Source: Acidimicrobiales bacterium (GTDB lineage Bacteria; Actinomycetota; Acidimicrobiia; Acidimicrobiales; SZUA-35). From it: DNA of 12,257 bases. Position 1 is the stretch's first letter. Every line of letters starts with the position of its first letter. The position numbers were made by a program, and so were the translations under genes. The notes beneath the pieces were generated by a model that saw only the letters and a list, made by a program, of their open reading frames with translations, searched no databases and had not been told where the DNA came from. The DNA lies in NCBI GenBank assembly GCA_013003325.1, contig JABDJU010000169.1:1-12257 (forward strand), read 5' to 3'. Positions 1 to 7,000 of the stretch are shown here, piece by piece.

Positions 1-597
1 GATCTGAGCCACGTGGTGGGTGATCTTGCGGGTGACGAACTCGAGCCCCCGGCGGGGAGACTCGTCGTTGAACAAGATGCCGCTGGAGGCGTGCATGCCA
101 TACGACTCGCGGTAGTTGACGGTGATCCAGTGCCCGTACACCTTCGCGACGCCGTAGGGGCTCCGCGGCCAGAACCTGGTTTCCTCGTTCTGGGGAACCG
201 ACTGGACCTTCCCGAACATCTCCGACGAGCTGGCCTGGTAGAAGCGAATATCGGGGTTGATAGTGCGGATGGCGTTGAGCAGGCGGGTGACGCCGATGGC
301 GGTCGTCTGGCCGGTGAGCTCGGGCTGCTGCCACGAGGTCTGAACGAAAGATTGAGCCGCCAGGTTGTACAGCTCGTCAGGGTTGGAACGCCGGACGACA
401 TCGTTGAGGCTGTTCTCATCGGCCAGATCACCCTGCAGGATCTCGATGTCGTCTTGAATGTGGGCGATGCGCTCGAAGTTGAGCGTGCTCGATCGACGCA
501 CCATTCCGCAGACGTGGTAGCCCTTGTCGAGCAACAGTTCGGCCAGGTAGGAACCGTCCTGGCCGGTTATTCCGGTGATGAGCGCTCGACGTGTCAT
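1..597 (-). CDS. gmd: GDP-mannose 4,6-dehydratase, partial (3' end beyond left edge)
   Basis: This enzyme converts GDP-D-mannose to GDP-4-dehydro-6-deoxy-D-mannose in the cytoplasm, the first committed step to GDP-D-rhamnose or GDP-L-fucose. The first 199 residues are visible; family members run to about 320-370, so roughly the C-terminal 40% lies left of the window. It is an extended short-chain dehydrogenase. The NADP-binding loop TGITGQDGSYLAE starts at residue 8. The catalytic residues read S124, E126 (ASSSEMFG) and Y148/K152 (SPYGVAK), with the spacing known from E. coli Gmd. The family stretch GILFNDESPRRG with TRKIT follows near residues 173-194. The start is ATG at 597-595, overlapping the rmd stop as ATGA, so translation is probably coupled to rmd. 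The only oddity is Asp where relatives usually have His in GILFNHESPRRG. Identification is firm. Confidence 0.95.
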   Translation of the reverse strand, partial: MTRRALITGITGQDGSYLAELLLDKGYHVCGMVRRSSTLNFERIAHIQDDIEILQGDLADENSLNDVVRRSNPDELYNLAAQSFVQTSWQQPELTGQTTAIGVTRLLNAIRTINPDIRFYQASSSEMFGKVQSVPQNEETRFWPRSPYGVAKVYGHWITVNYRESYGMHASSGILFNDESPRRGLEFVTRKITHHVAQI

Positions 598-1526
598 TGA
601 TTCTCCTGTTTGGTGTCCGTGACCTCGTTGATCACGGTTGCTCGGGCATGTGCCAGTACATCGGCAAGTGTGGTGCGCAGGTTGATTTCGGGTTTCCAAC
701 CGGTTGCCGCTGCCAGTCGGTCATAGGACCCCCTGTGCACCGCCAGCTCGATCGGCCGGATCAGATCCGGATCTGTCAGTGTACGTATCGGAACATTTGC
801 CTCGTCGATCAACATTTGCAGAACATCTGTTACCTGGGTGTCTTTGCCCGAACATATGTTGTAGGTCGTGCCAGACGTGCCGTGTTGGGCCAGCAACCGG
901 TAGGCCCGCACGACGTCGCGGACATCGAGGAAGTCACGCCGCGGGCTCAAGTCGCCGTGGGTCACGGTTCCTCCGCCATCTCGTTCGCACTGTGCGACTT
1001 TGAGAGCGAAGGCGGCAGCAGCGAACTTCGGGGTCTGGCCCGGTCCGATGTGATTGAACGGTCGGGCGATCACGGTGTCCACGCCGAACCCCCGGTTGAA
1101 CTGGCGGGCGATCGCCTCGGCAGCTTCCTTCGACGCTCCATAGGGCGAGCGGGGTTTGACCGGCGAATCCTCGGTGAGGGGGAGCTCGGTCGGGGTGACG
1201 GTGCCATAGATGTCGGCGCTCGACACCAGGATCACCCGGACCCCCTGGATCGGGCGGGCCCCGAGGAGCACGTTCATCGTGCCCTCAGCGTTCACCCGAA
1301 AGGCGGCGTGCGGGTTATCCCAGGAACCGCCGACGTCGGCCCAGCCGGCAAGGTGGTAGACGACGTCGGGTCGGACTGATTCAAACAGCGCATGCCAGCC
1401 CTGCGGATCGAGCAAATCGGGCCCACTGGTGGAGTCGACGCCGTGCACCTCGTCCCCCTGGGAACCGAGGTGTTCCACCAGATAGGGACCTACGAAGCCT
1501 GAAGCTCCGGTAACAATTGCTCTCAC
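594..1526 (-). CDS. rmd: GDP-4-dehydro-6-deoxy-D-mannose reductase (GDP-D-rhamnose synthesis)
   Basis: This is a 310-residue extended SDR that should reduce the 4-keto group of the Gmd product to give GDP-D-rhamnose. Visible signatures, numbered from GTG 1526, are the nucleotide-binding loop GASGFVG (7-13), SSADIYG near 102-108, the catalytic pair Y129/K133 in SPYGASK, RPFNHIGPGQ at about 155-164, and RRDFLDVRDVVRAY near 196-209. The RPFNHxGPGQ and RDFxDVRDVVRAY motifs match Rmd better than GDP-fucose synthase. That is why I favour D-rhamnose over L-fucose; a dTDP- or UDP-sugar epimerase is less likely given the neighbouring gmd. The frame is open upstream to ATG 1592, but that start would overlap the divergent gene and adds 22 residues before the Rossmann strand. 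GTG 1526 begins right at the strand (VRAIVTGASG) and has a TAnnnT box 8 nt upstream. Its stop overlaps the gmd start by 4 bp. Confidence 0.88.
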   Translation of the reverse strand: MRAIVTGASGFVGPYLVEHLGSQGDEVHGVDSTSGPDLLDPQGWHALFESVRPDVVYHLAGWADVGGSWDNPHAAFRVNAEGTMNVLLGARPIQGVRVILVSSADIYGTVTPTELPLTEDSPVKPRSPYGASKEAAEAIARQFNRGFGVDTVIARPFNHIGPGQTPKFAAAAFALKVAQCERDGGGTVTHGDLSPRRDFLDVRDVVRAYRLLAQHGTSGTTYNICSGKDTQVTDVLQMLIDEANVPIRTLTDPDLIRPIELAVHRGSYDRLAAATGWKPEINLRTTLADVLAHARATVINEVTDTKQENQ

Positions 1527-1572
1527 GGGCTCTGACACTAACCGCACCAACGTGGAGTACCCTTGTGCTGTT
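1527..1572. promoter_or_regulatory. Compact divergent promoter region between rmd and the GT2 operon
   Basis: Only 46 bp separate the preferred starts. On the minus strand a TAGTGT box (1540-1535) lies 8 nt before GTG 1526. On the plus strand a TACCCT box (1558-1563) lies 9 nt before GTG 1573. Both fit the actinobacterial TAnnnT -10 consensus at leaderless spacing. With a 17-bp spacer, the -35 position of each promoter falls exactly on the -10 box of the other, and neither -35 hexamer resembles TTGACA. No Shine-Dalgarno sits at a workable distance from either start; the nearest GGAG, at 1554-1557, is 15 nt from GTG 1573. The boxes are seen directly; promoter function is inferred, and the start choice was partly guided by the boxes. 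Confidence 0.4.
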
Positions 1573-4500
1573 GTGACCGAGGGTGATGACAACGCGGATC
1601 ATACCGATCCCTTCGCGCTGGAATGGCCCCCGGATGAGGGTGGAATCTTTGGTTCTGCCGACGATGAGTTCGATTCGGTCGCGACCATTGACGGCGAGCC
1701 TGAACCTGGATTGTTCGATGCCGGCTTCTCGGCTGACCCGCCGCAGGTCCACGCCATCGTCGTCGCTGAACACGCGGGCGCGACGCTCACCGAGGTTCTG
1801 CTGTCACTGGCCGACCAGAGCTATGAGCCGTTGGTGGTCACGGTGCTCAACGCCACCGGCGACGATCTCCTCCCCGCCGACCATCGTCGTCAGCTTCCGG
1901 CCGCCCGATGGGTCGAGATGCCTCGCGAAAGTGGATTTGCAGCGCTGGCCAATTGGGGATTGGACAACGTCGATGAGACCGAATCCCAGTTCCTGCTGAT
2001 CCTTGACGACAGCACCGCCTTGAGCCCACCGGCGGTGACGTATCTGGTCGAGGAGATGTACCGCTCCAACGCCGGGATTGTCGGCCCCAAGCTGGTCGCT
2101 TGGAACGACCCGTCGAAGCTGTTGGCTGTCGGCTACGGCGCCGATCGGCGAGGTCGACGAATCGATCTGATAGAGCCCGACGAGTTCGATCAGGACCAAT
2201 ACAGCGCCGTCGCCGACGTCTTTGTGATACCCAGCGGGGCCCAGCTGATCCGCACCGACTTGTTCAAGCATCTCGGTGGGTTCGATCCGGTGATGAGGGA
2301 CGAGAACGAAGACCTGGACCTGTGCTGGAGGGCGCACACGGTGGCGGCACGAGTGATCGTGGTCCCACAGGCCACGGCGCGGATTTTCGATCCCATTCCG
2401 TCACGCGCCCTGCAGCTCGACCGCTATCGACAGAGAGCTCGACACCGGCTGCGGACCCTGGCGGTGACCACCTCGCGGTGGGGGTTCCTGAGAGCGATGG
2501 TCTCTGCGGTGGTGGCGCTGGTTTTTGGAGCTATCGGAAACCTCGTTCGGCTGCGGCCTGGATATGCCCGGGCCGGGCTCGGTGCGATCCCGTGGAACCT
2601 CCGCCGCTGGCGAGGCATGCGGGCTCGACGAAAGGAGCTTCGAGCGATTCGCCAGGTTGGTGACAGCGAGATTCACGCCCTGCAGACCCGGGTGGGTCCT
2701 TCGGTCGGGAGCTTGGTGGAGCAGTCGTTGCGGCCGACGGCTCGACTGGCCGAATGGACCCGTTCGTTTCGGCAGAGTCTGGTCGATGAGCGACAGCGCG
2801 TCGGGTCGACCGTCGCTGCCTTCCTCGGGCTGGCCGTGCTCACAATCGTTCTGGGAACATGGGGTCTCGTCGGCGATGCACCGGTCGTGGTAGGGCAGAA
2901 CCCGATACTTCCCGATGGGGGCGACCTGTTGGCTCAGTGGTGGAGCGGCTATCGCATGAGCGGTCTGGGCTCGATCGCAACCAGCCCGCTGTCATTCCCG
3001 ATCTTGGGGATGCTCGCCCTGCTCTTTTCGTGGTCGCCGGCCACCCTCCATACGGTCCTTCTCGTCGGTCCGCTGGTCCTGGGCGCGGTAGGCACCTTTC
3101 GCCTTGTTCGCCCCCTTGGTGGGCCCCGAGCAGCCGCAGTGGCCACGGCGGTGACTGTCGCCAATCCGCTGACCGCCGGAGCGCTCGCCGCAGCCCGCTG
3201 GGAGACGCTCGTGATGTGGGCGTTCGCCCCCTTCATTCTGATCTCTGCCGCCCGCCTGGCCGATCTCGACCCCTGGCGTCGGGTCGAGCGTCCGCTGCCC
3301 ACCCGAGCCGTGCGGTTCGGGGCTCTCACCGCCGTCGTTTCGTCGTTGGCGCCTGCCGCCGTCGTGGTCTCGTTGCTGGCCGCCCTGTCCGTAGCGATCT
3401 TCGGTTTTGCGAGCGGACGGTTGTTCCGAGCCGTGCACGGACTGGTCGGACTGATAGCGGCAGTGGCTGTCCCCGCCGCACTGAACTTGCGGTTCACCCT
3501 CGACCTGATCGCCGGCCGCCGGTGGGAATGGCTTGTCGGCGAGCGCTCACCGGAAGAATCGATCGAGAACTTCACCGACATCGTGTTGTTCGCCCCCGGC
3601 CGGTCGAATGGTTCGGTGTTGATGTGGGGGTTGCTGGCTGCTGCCAGCCTCGGTTTGTTGTTCGGTCGCAAGAGCCGGTTCGAGGCTGCGGTGTTCGGTT
3701 GGATCTCAGCCGCCGTCGGGTTCGCGATGGCCTGGATCTCGTCGTCGGGTTCTGACTCGTTGCCCGGAGCCGATGCGCTACTCACTTTGGCGGCCGCCGG
3801 AATGGCGCTCGCGGTCGGGGCATCGGTCCGATCGGTGCAGGTGGACCTCAAGCGGTACGGCTATGGCTGGCGCCAGTTCGCAGCCGTCGCGGCAGCCCTC
3901 GGGGCCGCCGCCGTCCTGCTGGTCGGTTTCGGCAAAGCCCTCGACGGGCGACACTCCCACCCCGAGGTTGGCTATGCCGAAATCACGTCATTGCTGGGAT
4001 CTGAGTCCGCCGATGGACGGATCTTGTGGCTGGGTGATCCCCGAGTGCTGCCCGCCGACACCTCCGTCAGCGGCCAGAGCGGGATCACGTTCGCGATCAC
4101 CGACGGAGGACAGGCTACGATCGCCGATCGTTACCTGCCTCGCCAGGCGCCGATCGACAACGAGGTCGGTGCAATGCTCGATGTTGCGATCGCCGGCGAC
4201 ACAGTGCGGTTGGGACGATTGCTGGCTCCCTTCGGAATCGACTACTTGATCTTTCAACCCCAGCTCGCACCGGCGCCATACGAGGGGCCGAGCTTCCCGA
4301 TCGACCCCGCTCTGGCGAGTGCACTCGACGATCAGCTCGACCTCCGCCGCCAACCGGGCACCCTCAACCTGTTGGTGTTCCGCAACGAGGCGTCTCGCGG
4401 TCAGGCTGTCGCCCTCGACCCGTCCTTCGATCAGAACATCGAAACCGTGGTCGAACTGCTCGACACCGACCTCACCGCAGCGCAGCCTCTGGTTCCGCAG

Positions 4501-4890
4501 TCTCGGTCGGCGACCCATCTCGAATTCGGCGCTGAGCCGTCGCTTGCCACGGGCACACCGGTGTTGGTGAGTCAGCCCACCGACGGGTGGCAGCCGACCG
4601 GGGGAGCAGGGGAGCTGTCCGAGACGATCGGGGGTCTCTCGCTGCTTCGAGTCGACGATCCCGGTCTGCCATTCGGGGTCCGTTACACGCCTACGGGTGC
4701 GTGGTGGGCCTGGGGAACGGCGCAGCTGCTACTGCTGTTCGGCGCGATCGTCGCAGCGAGCCGCCGAACCGCCGATGTCGAACCAACGGACGACGACGAG
4801 GCGATTCTCGATCTGCGCTCCGACCGACAGATCGCCCGGGAGCTAGAGCGCGAAGTGTTCGATCGCGAGCCGGTCGGTGATGCGTTGTGA
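1573..4890 (+). CDS. Large GT2-family glycosyltransferase fused to polytopic membrane and exported domains
   Basis: This protein of about 1105 residues (from GTG 1573) probably transfers a sugar from a nucleotide donor on the cytoplasmic face of the membrane. An acidic N-terminal ~57 residues is followed by a GT-A fold GT2 domain (about 58-273). There the DxD-like site reads D145-D146-S147 (ILDDSTALSP), and the catalytic ED motif reads E246-D247-x-D249 (ENEDLDLCWRAH). A segment at 305-325 and a basic, amphipathic stretch up to ~413 lead into about eleven hydrophobic segments (near 414-434, 474-488, 493-513, 519-541, 544-561, 581-611, 620-640, 680-697, 703-722, 731-750, 767-789). A soluble domain of ~250 residues follows, then a last membrane segment (1043-1063) and a charged tail. 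I recall such proteins in Actinobacteria next to DUF5719 genes; the sugar and acceptor are not known. Its stop overlaps the next start (GTGA). GTG 1552 is an alternative start adding 7 residues. Confidence 0.82.
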   Translation: MTEGDDNADHTDPFALEWPPDEGGIFGSADDEFDSVATIDGEPEPGLFDAGFSADPPQVHAIVVAEHAGATLTEVLLSLADQSYEPLVVTVLNATGDDLLPADHRRQLPAARWVEMPRESGFAALANWGLDNVDETESQFLLILDDSTALSPPAVTYLVEEMYRSNAGIVGPKLVAWNDPSKLLAVGYGADRRGRRIDLIEPDEFDQDQYSAVADVFVIPSGAQLIRTDLFKHLGGFDPVMRDENEDLDLCWRAHTVAARVIVVPQATARIFDPIPSRALQLDRYRQRARHRLRTLAVTTSRWGFLRAMVSAVVALVFGAIGNLVRLRPGYARAGLGAIPWNLRRWRGMRARRKELRAIRQVGDSEIHALQTRVGPSVGSLVEQSLRPTARLAEWTRSFRQSLVDERQRVGSTVAAFLGLAVLTIVLGTWGLVGDAPVVVGQNPILPDGGDLLAQWWSGYRMSGLGSIATSPLSFPILGMLALLFSWSPATLHTVLLVGPLVLGAVGTFRLVRPLGGPRAAAVATAVTVANPLTAGALAAARWETLVMWAFAPFILISAARLADLDPWRRVERPLPTRAVRFGALTAVVSSLAPAAVVVSLLAALSVAIFGFASGRLFRAVHGLVGLIAAVAVPAALNLRFTLDLIAGRRWEWLVGERSPEESIENFTDIVLFAPGRSNGSVLMWGLLAAASLGLLFGRKSRFEAAVFGWISAAVGFAMAWISSSGSDSLPGADALLTLAAAGMALAVGASVRSVQVDLKRYGYGWRQFAAVAAALGAAAVLLVGFGKALDGRHSHPEVGYAEITSLLGSESADGRILWLGDPRVLPADTSVSGQSGITFAITDGGQATIADRYLPRQAPIDNEVGAMLDVAIAGDTVRLGRLLAPFGIDYLIFQPQLAPAPYEGPSFPIDPALASALDDQLDLRRQPGTLNLLVFRNEASRGQAVALDPSFDQNIETVVELLDTDLTAAQPLVPQSRSATHLEFGAEPSLATGTPVLVSQPTDGWQPTGGAGELSETIGGLSLLRVDDPGLPFGVRYTPTGAWWAWGTAQLLLLFGAIVAASRRTADVEPTDDDEAILDLRSDRQIARELEREVFDREPVGDAL

Positions 4891-6572
4891 GAGCGGTCCA
4901 GCGGTGGCCGCTCGTCGGGGCCTTCGCCGCCTTGCTGGTCGGGAGTTTGCTCCTCGACCGCGTGCCGAGCTCACTCCCGCCTCAGCTGCAGCAGGTGGAC
5001 GCGGCGGCGACACGGGCGGCGATCGAGTCTCCGGCCTCTCTCACCACGTCGTGGTATTGCGCCATCGGGTCCAGCGAGCGAGGCGGATACGGATCCCACA
5101 CGATCAACGTGTCGAATGTGGCAGATGAAGCGGCCACCGCCACAGTCTCGGTGATCACCGACCATGGACCGGGGCCCAAGATCCGCCTTGAAGTCGGCCC
5201 CTATGCCACCGAATCGTTGGATCTCAGCACGGTCGATTCGTCGGTCAACGCCGCCGCCGTCATCGAAGTCGTCGGTGGCAACGGCGTGGTCGGGCACGAC
5301 ATCGAGACCCTGTACGGAACGACGTCTGGCCCCTGCGCCACCACGGTGAACGGCACGTGGTACTTCGCCAGCGGAAGCACCAGACGCGATTCCGACCAGT
5401 ACGTGGCCCTGCTCAACCCGTTCGGCGAAGACGTTGTTCTCGACGTGACGTTCAGGACGGCGACCAGGGAACGTCGACCCGAGGACCTCTCATCGCTCGT
5501 CGTTCCGGGCCGGACGGTACGGGTGTTCAACGTGGCCGACTACGTCTCGATCGAACCAGTGGTGGCGACGACGGTGACCGCGTTGCAGGGCCGGGTCGTT
5601 GCCGAGCAACTGCAGGTTGCCAACGGTGAACTCGGCCCCGAAGGGGCAGCGGTGGTCCTCGGAACGCCGGCTCCATCGCTCACGTGGGCACTACCCGCCG
5701 GCCGGGTGAGCACAGGCTCAGACCACCAGCTTGTGATCCACAATCCAGGTCTCGAACAGGCCGAGCTCGAGCTGTTCTTCGATCTCTCTTCAACCGATCG
5801 GCGAGCGGCATACGGGTTGAACCCGATCGATCTGTCGGTTCAGCCCGGTCGATTCGAGTCCCTCGACGTGGCCGATCTGATCGGCGCGCTCGAGATCCCG
5901 CTGCCCCTCGAATTCGGACTGAGGATCCAGAGCGCCAACGACGTGCCGGTTGTGGTGTCACGCTCTCAGCTCCATCCCCTGGTCGACAACACACTGGTAG
6001 GAGCCGAAGACAGCGGCGCCACCGTCGAGGTGGCGGGCGACGCAGCCGCAGCGAGCGGGGGTGAGGACGCCGACGACGCAGTGGTCACGATCGATCCGTC
6101 GACGATCGAGCGGCGTGACCCGCTCGGCGGAAACCTTGTGCGCCAATCGACCGAAGACCTCGACGACGTGTCAGTCGACGATCTCGTTCCCGACCTGGCG
6201 GCAGCCGTGCTCGACGACCTCGCCCAACCGACGGCCATATCCGGCGTCGCCGTGAGCAACGGAAGCTCGGCCCCAAGCCACTCGTGGGTGGTGCCGTTCA
6301 CCCGCTTCGAACCCGATGGGGGCACGGTGGTGGCCATCACCGCAACCGAGGGTGATGCCCTGGTCGAACTGCGGGGCATGGTCGACGGCCGTTTGCTCGA
6401 GCCGGAACGGGTTGCGATCGCCGAGCAGACCCGTCGGGTGGTGCCGGTGGTGCTGCCGGTGCTTCGCACCGCTTTGCTCGTAACGAGCGATTCTCCCATC
6501 TCGGTCGAGGTACAAACCGTCACCGATGGTGCTCTCACCGTGGCTGGTGCGGTTCCGGTCCTCACTCCCTGA
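4887..6572 (+). CDS. Exported DUF5719-like protein with four beta-rich repeats
   Basis: This is a 561-residue protein of unknown biochemical role. An N-terminal signal anchor (R2 and R6, then a hydrophobic stretch 9-23) points to an extracytoplasmic, membrane-tethered protein. The rest is Val/Thr/Asp-rich and predicted beta. I see four related units, starting at W56 (WYCAIGSS), W158 (WYFASGST), W267 (WALPAGRV) and W467 (WVVPFTRF). Each is followed after about 66-82 residues by a VxxxxxVVV-type strand. An acidic low-complexity insert (about 385-445, rich in Asp/Ala) separates units three and four. The only cysteines are C58 and C150, a likely disulfide. The GTG start overlaps the upstream stop by 4 bp, and the stop overlaps the next ATG by 1 bp. 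Assignment to DUF5719 rests on the WYC...GPC features and on the position after the GT2 gene, recalled from other Actinobacteria. It may be a partner or scaffold for that enzyme. Confidence 0.75.
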   Translation: MRAVQRWPLVGAFAALLVGSLLLDRVPSSLPPQLQQVDAAATRAAIESPASLTTSWYCAIGSSERGGYGSHTINVSNVADEAATATVSVITDHGPGPKIRLEVGPYATESLDLSTVDSSVNAAAVIEVVGGNGVVGHDIETLYGTTSGPCATTVNGTWYFASGSTRRDSDQYVALLNPFGEDVVLDVTFRTATRERRPEDLSSLVVPGRTVRVFNVADYVSIEPVVATTVTALQGRVVAEQLQVANGELGPEGAAVVLGTPAPSLTWALPAGRVSTGSDHQLVIHNPGLEQAELELFFDLSSTDRRAAYGLNPIDLSVQPGRFESLDVADLIGALEIPLPLEFGLRIQSANDVPVVVSRSQLHPLVDNTLVGAEDSGATVEVAGDAAAASGGEDADDAVVTIDPSTIERRDPLGGNLVRQSTEDLDDVSVDDLVPDLAAAVLDDLAQPTAISGVAVSNGSSAPSHSWVVPFTRFEPDGGTVVAITATEGDALVELRGMVDGRLLEPERVAIAEQTRRVVPVVLPVLRTALLVTSDSPISVEVQTVTDGALTVAGAVPVLTP

Positions 6573-6970
6573 TGCTGCTCCGCATCGGCCTGTTGGTGGC
6601 TCTCACGGTCGTCGCCGTTCTGGTGGCCCTGATCCTGCAGCGGCGCCGACCCGAGCCTCCTTCGTCACCCAGCTATCGGTCCATCGCTGAGATCGACCGC
6701 AGCGAGTTTGCCCACCCGGATGAACCCTTGCTTGTCGTCATGTTCGGCTCCACCACCTGCCGCACCTGCCCGCTGGTGTGGGACGTCATCGAATCGCTCG
6801 ACGTGCCGGCCGAACGAGTCGATGTGGAGGACGACCCACAGCGCCATCAGCGTTACCGAATCGATGGTGTGCCCACAACCGTCGTGGTCGAAAGAACCGG
6901 CGTCGTGCGCACGACGTTCTTTGGTCCGCTAAGTCGAGCCCAGCTCGAGGAGACCCTGGGGGGACCGTAG
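6572..6970 (+). CDS. Membrane-anchored thioredoxin-like protein
   Basis: This 132-residue protein has one N-terminal membrane segment (about 3-22) and a thioredoxin fold. The fold shows a beta strand LLVVMFGS, the redox motif C63-R-T-C66-P, and a cis-proline loop GVPTTVV with P101. A linker at 27-45 joins the two parts. The CxxC and cis-Pro are what a thiol-disulfide oxidoreductase or reductase needs; RT between the cysteines is not the GP of classical thioredoxins. Arg24-26 directly after the membrane segment would, by the positive-inside rule, place the fold in the cytoplasm, whereas TlpA-type relatives face outward; the orientation is undecided. ATG 6572 overlaps the upstream stop (TGATG) with no clear ribosome site, so translation is probably coupled. 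Being last in the operon, it could act on the cysteines of the upstream exported protein if it faces outward. Confidence 0.82.
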   Translation: MLLRIGLLVALTVVAVLVALILQRRRPEPPSSPSYRSIAEIDRSEFAHPDEPLLVVMFGSTTCRTCPLVWDVIESLDVPAERVDVEDDPQRHQRYRIDGVPTTVVVERTGVVRTTFFGPLSRAQLEETLGGP

Positions 6971-7000
6971 AAGCCGGCGCCGGCGACGGTCAGCCGTTTT
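6971..7000 (+). terminator. Weak hairpin plus T-run after the thioredoxin-like gene
   Basis: The 19-bp gap between the convergent genes starts with the self-complementary GCCGGCGCCGGC (6973-6984). It is followed by ACGG-tcag-CCGT (6986-6997) leading into TTTT (6997-7000). The second element overlaps the ftsH stop codon. The stem has only 4 bp, so intrinsic termination would be weak. The sequence is seen directly; the function is a guess. Confidence 0.25.

Noticed and set aside
591..1379. 262-codon plus-strand frame antisense to rmd
   Set aside because: It lies fully antisense to a gene with clear Rmd motifs and has no recognisable domain.
1527..1592. Longer rmd start at ATG 1592
   Set aside because: The 22 extra residues precede the Rossmann strand without family support, and the start would overlap the divergent gene.
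2949..3851. 300-codon minus-strand open frame inside the GT2 gene
   Set aside because: It is Arg/Ala/Thr-rich and antisense to hydrophobic membrane segments, with no motif or ribosome site. It is a codon-bias shadow.
5966..6565. 199-codon minus-strand frame inside the DUF5719-like gene
   Set aside because: It is Ser/Thr/Arg-rich low complexity antisense to the beta repeats, without a start signal.
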